Origin: Acetobacteraceae bacterium
GTDB lineage: Bacteria > Pseudomonadota > Alphaproteobacteria > Acetobacterales > Acetobacteraceae
DNA: 64,000 nucleotides
Reading direction: 5' to 3'
Assembly: GCA_030041375.1 (NCBI GenBank)
Contig: JASHOA010000091.1
Span: forward strand, 62,001 to 126,000
Shown in pieces: positions 59,726-64,000 of the stretch; the first letter of the stretch is position 1, and every line of letters begins with the position of its first letter. A model generated the notes under the pieces. That model worked only from the letters and a program-made list of their open reading frames with translations, did not search any database and had not been told where the DNA came from. The position numbers and the translations under genes were made by a program.

Positions 59726-60955
59726 ATGGTCTGGAACAGCGGTGGCGGCGGCCCGTGGGGCGGGCCGGGCGGTAATCCGCCGGGGGGCGGCCGTCCGCCC
59801 AGCGGCCCCAACGGGGGTGGACCATGGGGTGGCCGGCGCCGCCCGCAGGTCCCCGATCCGGAGCAGCTTCTGGCCCGCTTCATGGCGTGGCTGCGCAGCC
59901 TGCTCGCGCGCCGCCCCGCCGGCCGGCGCCGTGCCGGCGGCGGGCTCCCGGGCGGCGATCTGACCCCGCGGCGCCTCGCGGCGATCGGCATCGGCGTCAT
60001 CGTCCTGGCCTGGCTGGCCAGCGGCATCTACATCGTGCAACCAGACCAGAAGGGCGTGGTGCTGCGCTTCGGCGCCTTTGTCGGCACGACCTTGCCCGGC
60101 CTCAACTATCATCTTCCCTGGCCGATCGAGAGCGTGCTGCTGCCGGCCGTGACCCGCATCAACCGCGTCGAGATCGGCTATCGCTCCGGCATCCTGCAAC
60201 CGAACGGCACTACGGAGGCACAGGAAGTGCCGGCCGAAGGCCTGATGCTGACCGGCGATCAGAACATCGTCGATATCAATTTCACGGTGTTCTGGCGCAT
60301 CCGCAATGCCCGCGACTATCTGTTCGACATTCTCGATCCGGCTGCGTCGATCAAGGCAGTGGGCGAAAGCGTGATGCGGGAGGTGGTCGGGCACAATCCG
60401 ATCGAACCGCTGCTGACCACGGCACGCTTCGCGATCGAGACCCAGGTGCGCCAGCACATGCAGGATATCCTCGACCAGTACGCAGCCGGGGTCGAGATCA
60501 CCGAGGTACAGCTTCTCAAGGTCGATCCGCCGCCGGAAGTGATCGACAGCTTCCGCGATGTCCAGCGCGCCGGGACCGATGCGGACCGTGCCCGCAACAC
60601 CGCTGATGCCTACCGCAACGACATCGTGCCACGGGCGCGCGGCGATGCCGCACGCATCGTCGCCGAGGCAGAGGCCGCCAAGGCGGCCGAGATCGCCAAC
60701 GCGAACGGGGAGGCCGAGCGTTTCCTCTCCGTGCTCGCCGCCTATCGCGACACCAAGGCCATCACCCTGCAGCGGCTCTATATCGAGACCATCGAAACCG
60801 TGCTCGAGCACGCCCATACCGTAGTGCTCGGCAGCGGGTCAGCCCAGGTCCTGCCGCTGCTGACGCTGCCGTCCACTCCTGGCCACCTGCCGTCGGTCCT
60901 GTCCCCGGCCACTCCGGCAGTGCCAATCACGTCAGCACCGAAGACGGCGCCATGA
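59726..60955 (+). CDS. hflK: HflK, membrane protease regulator
   Basis: 409 residues. The cytosolic N-terminus is Gly/Pro-rich (about 1-45), then there is one membrane helix (GVIVLAWLASGIYIVQPDQK) and a SPFH/Band 7 domain with VVLRFGAFVGTTLPGLNYHL. A coiled region rich in Ala/Glu follows (ARIVAEAEAAKAAEIANANG). With HflC it forms the periplasmic complex that restrains FtsH. The ATG overlap with hflC (4 bases) couples them. Confidence 0.92.
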   Translation: MVWNSGGGGPWGGPGGNPPGGGRPPSGPNGGGPWGGRRRPQVPDPEQLLARFMAWLRSLLARRPAGRRRAGGGLPGGDLTPRRLAAIGIGVIVLAWLASGIYIVQPDQKGVVLRFGAFVGTTLPGLNYHLPWPIESVLLPAVTRINRVEIGYRSGILQPNGTTEAQEVPAEGLMLTGDQNIVDINFTVFWRIRNARDYLFDILDPAASIKAVGESVMREVVGHNPIEPLLTTARFAIETQVRQHMQDILDQYAAGVEITEVQLLKVDPPPEVIDSFRDVQRAGTDADRARNTADAYRNDIVPRARGDAARIVAEAEAAKAAEIANANGEAERFLSVLAAYRDTKAITLQRLYIETIETVLEHAHTVVLGSGSAQVLPLLTLPSTPGHLPSVLSPATPAVPITSAPKTAP

Positions 60956-61842
60956 ACGCGAGAAGCTGGACCCTGGCCGGGCTCGTCGTGGTGCTGCTGA
61001 TCATCGCCGCAAGTTCGCTCTTCACCGTGCAGCAGACCGAGGAAGTGCTGATCACCCAGTTCGGCCGGCCGGTCCGGATCATCACCAAGCCCGGCCTGCA
61101 CACCAAGATCCCGTTCGTCCAGGGGGTGATCCCGTTCGACCGGCGGCTGCTCAACTACGAACTGCCGAGCGAGGAAGTCATCCTCGGCGACCAGCAGCGG
61201 CTGGTGGTGGATGGGTTCGCCCGATTCCGCATCACTGACCCGCTGCGCTATTACCAGTCGGTCGGAACCGCGATGGAGGCAATCGACGCCAGGCTTGGCT
61301 CGACTCTCGGTTCCTCGTTTCGTCGGGTGCTGGGCCAGGAGACCCTTCCGGCCGTGTTGTCGACCGCACGCAACCGGATCATGAGCCAGATCCGCACCGA
61401 GGTGAACACGGCGATGCAGGGCTTCGGCATCACCATCGAGGATGTGCGGATCCGCCGTGCCGACCTGCCGGAGGCGAACACCGAGGCGGTGCTGGGGAGG
61501 ATGAAGTCCGAGCGCGAGCGGGTCGCGGCGCTGGTCCGCGCGCAGGGCATCCAGGCCGCGACGGTGATCCGTGCCGACGCCGAACGCGAGCGCATCGTGC
61601 TGCTGGCGGACGCGAATGCGAAGGCGACCGCGCTGAAGGGCCAGGGGGCGGCGCAGGCGACAACCATCCTGGCCAAGGCTTATGGCCAGGACCCGAGCTT
61701 CTTCAAGATCTGGCGGACCCTCGAGGCCTACCGGCGGGGCCTTGCGAACAGCAGCACGGAACTGCTGCTCAGTCCTGCAAGCCCGCTTCTCCGTTATCTC
61801 AGTGTTCCGCCCGAGCCTGCCAGCCCGACGGACACGCATTGA
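60952..61842 (+). CDS. hflC: HflC, membrane protease regulator
   Basis: 296 residues. The single N-terminal helix (WTLAGLVVVLLIIAASSLF) precedes a SPFH domain with QTEEVLITQFGRPVRIITKP and DVRIRRADLPEANTEAVL. It forms the HflKC complex. Overlaps hflK by four bases and is followed after 126 bases by a DegP-type protease, a common envelope-quality-control arrangement. Confidence 0.93.
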   Translation: MNARSWTLAGLVVVLLIIAASSLFTVQQTEEVLITQFGRPVRIITKPGLHTKIPFVQGVIPFDRRLLNYELPSEEVILGDQQRLVVDGFARFRITDPLRYYQSVGTAMEAIDARLGSTLGSSFRRVLGQETLPAVLSTARNRIMSQIRTEVNTAMQGFGITIEDVRIRRADLPEANTEAVLGRMKSERERVAALVRAQGIQAATVIRADAERERIVLLADANAKATALKGQGAAQATTILAKAYGQDPSFFKIWRTLEAYRRGLANSSTELLLSPASPLLRYLSVPPEPASPTDTH

Positions 61843-61968
61843 GCGGGGTGAGTTGGCGCCCCGCCACCCGATGCTCGGCTTGCGCTTGCCGCCGGGTGGC
61901 GCGGCGGCGCACAATCAGCACAGGAAGGGTTCGGCATCCGGACGATGCCACCTCGGAAGGACATCAGA

Positions 61969-63471
61969 ATGTTCAGGCTTAGACGGAATTTGCATGGCGG
62001 GGCAATCGGAGCGGTCTGGCTCTGTCTCCTCTTGGTCGGTCTTCCCGCCGCGTTTGCCGACGGCCCGCCGGCACCGCCCAGTTTCGCGGATCTGGCTGCG
62101 AAACTGCTGCCTGCCGTTGTCAATGTTGCCAGCACCGAGGCGCCGGCGCCTTCGGAATCGCCTCCTGGCGGCCTGCCGCAACTGCCGCCCGGCTCTCCGT
62201 TCGAGAAATTCTTCCACGACTTCATGAACCACGATCACGGCGGCGGCGGCAGTGCGCCGCCGACGCCCGAGCGGCTGGAAAGCCTTGGCTCCGGCTTCAT
62301 CATCGACCCCTCCGGCTTGATCGCCACCAACAACCACGTCATTGCCGGGGCAACGTCGGTCACGGTCACTCTGCATGACGGCACGATACTGCCCGCCACG
62401 ATCATCGGCCGCGACGAGCGGATGGATCTGGCACTGCTTCGGGTGCACGCATCCGGGCCGCTGCCTGCGGTTCAATTCGGCGATTCCGACATCGTCCGGA
62501 TTGGCGACTGGGTGCTGGCGATCGGCAATCCGTTTGGTCTCGGCGGAACTGTCACAGCCGGGATCGTCTCGGCGCGTGGGCGGAATCTCAACGAAGGCCC
62601 GTACGACGACTTCATCCAGACGGACGCGCCGATCAATCGCGGCAATTCCGGCGGGCCGCTGTTCGACATGCAAGGCCAGGTCATCGGCATCAACACCGCC
62701 ATCTTCTCACCATCCGGTGGCTCGATCGGCATCGGCTTCTCGATCCCCTCCAACCTTGCCAGGCCCGTGCTCGCCCAACTGCAGAAATACGGGCACCCGC
62801 GGCGCGGCTGGCTTGGCGTGCGGATCCAGGAAGTCACGCCCGATATCGCCGCAAGCCTTGGTCTCAAGCCGCCCTCCGGTGCTCTTGTCGCCGGGGTGAA
62901 TGCGGGCGGGCCGGCAGACAAGGCCGGGCTGAAGACCGGCGACGTCATCCTGACTTTCGCCGGGCATGCCGTGAAGGACATGCACGCGCTGCCGTTGATC
63001 GTTGCCGAGACGTCCATCGGTGCCACGGTGCCCGTGGACGTGTGGCGGAACGGCAAGACGGAAACGTTGCAGGCCGTCGTCGGCGAATTGCCGCCGGAGG
63101 AGCAGTTGGCAACCAATGAACCCCAACATCCGGCAGCCCCGGCCGAGACCGCGATCTCCTCGCTCGGCCTCAGCCTCGCGCCCGTTTCGGGCGCGCTGAG
63201 GGACAAGTACCATCTCGGCGCCAGCCAGAAGGGTGTTGTCGTGACGGAAGTCAGCCCGGGCGGTCCCGCCTCGGAGAAGGGGCTCAGGCCCGGCGACGTC
63301 GTGCTCGAGGTGCAGCAGCAGGAAGTCAACACGCCGGCCGAAGTGATCGACCGGCTCGATGCCGTGCGACGGGAAGGCCGCCCCTCGGTGCTGATGCTCA
63401 TTCAGCGTGGCAACGAGATGAACTGGGTGCCGCTGCCGCTTGGCGGCTCCGGCAAAGTCGCGCCCGGCTGA
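61969..63471 (+). CDS. degP: DegP/HtrA-family periplasmic serine protease (Do)
   Basis: 500 residues from the ATG at 61969, placed by GGAAGGA eight bases upstream (a second ATG at 61945 lies before it). Signal peptide with GAVWLCLLLVGLPAAFA. The catalytic triad is His in ATNNHVIAG, Asp in RMDLALLRV and Ser in NRGNSGGPLFD. Two PDZ domains follow (GWLGVRIQEV and GVVVTEVSPGG starts). It degrades or refolds misfolded envelope proteins; it is directly downstream of hflKC. Confidence 0.93.
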   Translation: MFRLRRNLHGGAIGAVWLCLLLVGLPAAFADGPPAPPSFADLAAKLLPAVVNVASTEAPAPSESPPGGLPQLPPGSPFEKFFHDFMNHDHGGGGSAPPTPERLESLGSGFIIDPSGLIATNNHVIAGATSVTVTLHDGTILPATIIGRDERMDLALLRVHASGPLPAVQFGDSDIVRIGDWVLAIGNPFGLGGTVTAGIVSARGRNLNEGPYDDFIQTDAPINRGNSGGPLFDMQGQVIGINTAIFSPSGGSIGIGFSIPSNLARPVLAQLQKYGHPRRGWLGVRIQEVTPDIAASLGLKPPSGALVAGVNAGGPADKAGLKTGDVILTFAGHAVKDMHALPLIVAETSIGATVPVDVWRNGKTETLQAVVGELPPEEQLATNEPQHPAAPAETAISSLGLSLAPVSGALRDKYHLGASQKGVVVTEVSPGGPASEKGLRPGDVVLEVQQQEVNTPAEVIDRLDAVRREGRPSVLMLIQRGNEMNWVPLPLGGSGKVAPG

Positions 63472-63485
63472 GCGGCGCGACATCC

Positions 63486-64000
63486 ATGGCGCCCCGCGTC
63501 GATCCGGTCAGCTCCGATCCATCCCAACCACCGAAAGCCGCCGTCGTCGTCATCGGCGGCGGCATCATCGGCACCGCCACCGCATTCTTCCTCGCGCGTA
63601 AGGGAATTGCGGTCGCCCTCTGCGAAAAGGGCGAGATCGCGGCCGAGCAGTCCAGCCGCAACTGGGGTTGGTGCCGGAAGATGGGGCGCGACCCGCGGGA
63701 AATCCCGCTCATCATCGAGGCGCTGCGTCTCTGGCCGGAACTGAACACGCTGACCGGCAGAGAAACCGGCTTTCGCCAATGCGGCATCGTCTATCTTTGC
63801 AAGACGAAAAACGAACTGGCGAAGCGCGAGGCCTGGCTTGAAGTGGCACGGCCGTACCAGATCGGAAGCCGCCTGCTGTCCAGTGCCGAACTCGGCAGCG
63901 TGTTGCCCGACCTCAAGGGAAGCTGGGCAGGCGGGCTCTTCACGCCAACCGACGGGCGTGCCGAACCAACCAAGGCGGCGCCCGCCATTGCCGAGGCGGC
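63486..64000 (+). CDS. FAD-dependent oxidoreductase (DAO family), 5' part
   Basis: Starts at ATG 63486, 14 bases after the degP stop, and runs off the window end; about 171 residues are visible. The Rossmann FAD motif VVVIGGGIIGTATAFFLARK and CEKGEIAAEQSSRNWGWCRK are typical of glycine/sarcosine/D-amino-acid-oxidase-like enzymes. Substrate unknown. Confidence 0.85.
   Translation, partial: MAPRVDPVSSDPSQPPKAAVVVIGGGIIGTATAFFLARKGIAVALCEKGEIAAEQSSRNWGWCRKMGRDPREIPLIIEALRLWPELNTLTGRETGFRQCGIVYLCKTKNELAKREAWLEVARPYQIGSRLLSSAELGSVLPDLKGSWAGGLFTPTDGRAEPTKAAPAIAEA

Noticed and set aside
1-64000. CRISPR arrays, tRNA or rRNA genes and prophage modules
   Set aside because: No regularly spaced repeats, no tRNA-like cloverleaf and no integrase or capsid genes were recognised by eye. 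A tRNA scan would be the decisive check.

Overview
The window is GC-rich DNA with dense, mostly operonic genes, many 4-base ATGA/GTGA start-stop overlaps and some GTG/TTG starts. Gene content (YejABEF, HisN, NDUFAF5-type methyltransferase, short SRP RNA just upstream of dnaX-ybaB-recR, HflKC-DegP, GltBD) points to an alphaproteobacterium, probably Rhodospirillales/Acetobacteraceae. The family-level placement is inference. No phage, CRISPR array or tRNA gene was recognised.

Layout. 0-4 kb: yejB-yejE-yejF on the minus strand (peptide ABC importer). 4-14 kb: an accessory block that separates yejBEF from yejA. It holds a His-rich metal transporter with a His-tailed XRE regulator, then PPK2, a Na/phosphate cotransporter, a P-type cation ATPase, an IS6-type transposase remnant and a FUSC exporter. 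14-18 kb: yejA, hisN and a tandem cytochrome c (minus), then prephenate dehydratase. 19-27 kb: nudC, SRP RNA, dnaX-ybaB-recR, DUF1178, glutaredoxin, comF, a four-domain rhodanese protein and a methyltransferase. 27-30 kb: a frameshifted small gene and comEC. 30-40 kb: a catabolic block between comEC and gltX, made of a DpgC-like dioxygenase with PaaK ligase, then a sugar cluster (LacD-type aldolase, ADP-dependent sugar kinase family protein, two MalFG-type permeases, a binding protein, and a divergent DeoR regulator). 40-48 kb: gltX, a CHRD protein, gltB and gltD. 48-52 kb: SCO and CtaG copper/oxidase assembly proteins and an LVIVD-repeat protein. 52-57 kb: a ribose-type ABC importer with two tandem paralogous binding proteins. 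57-64 kb: GST, MBL hydrolase, Mrp/ApbC, HflK, HflC, DegP and a partial FAD oxidoreductase.

The most unusual item is a family of three near-identical 101-bp double-hairpin elements (13987-14087, 19058-19158, 27428-27528), each flanked by TA. Removing one element plus one TA gives a sensible gene structure at every site: the FUSC and methyltransferase stop codons are kept, an interrupted small reading frame near 19 kb becomes continuous, and the small gene near 27.5 kb gains a different natural C-terminus. This is the pattern expected of a small non-autonomous mobile element that duplicates TA. One copy pair shows a compensatory stem change, and a fourth site (40164-40210) keeps only the first hairpin.
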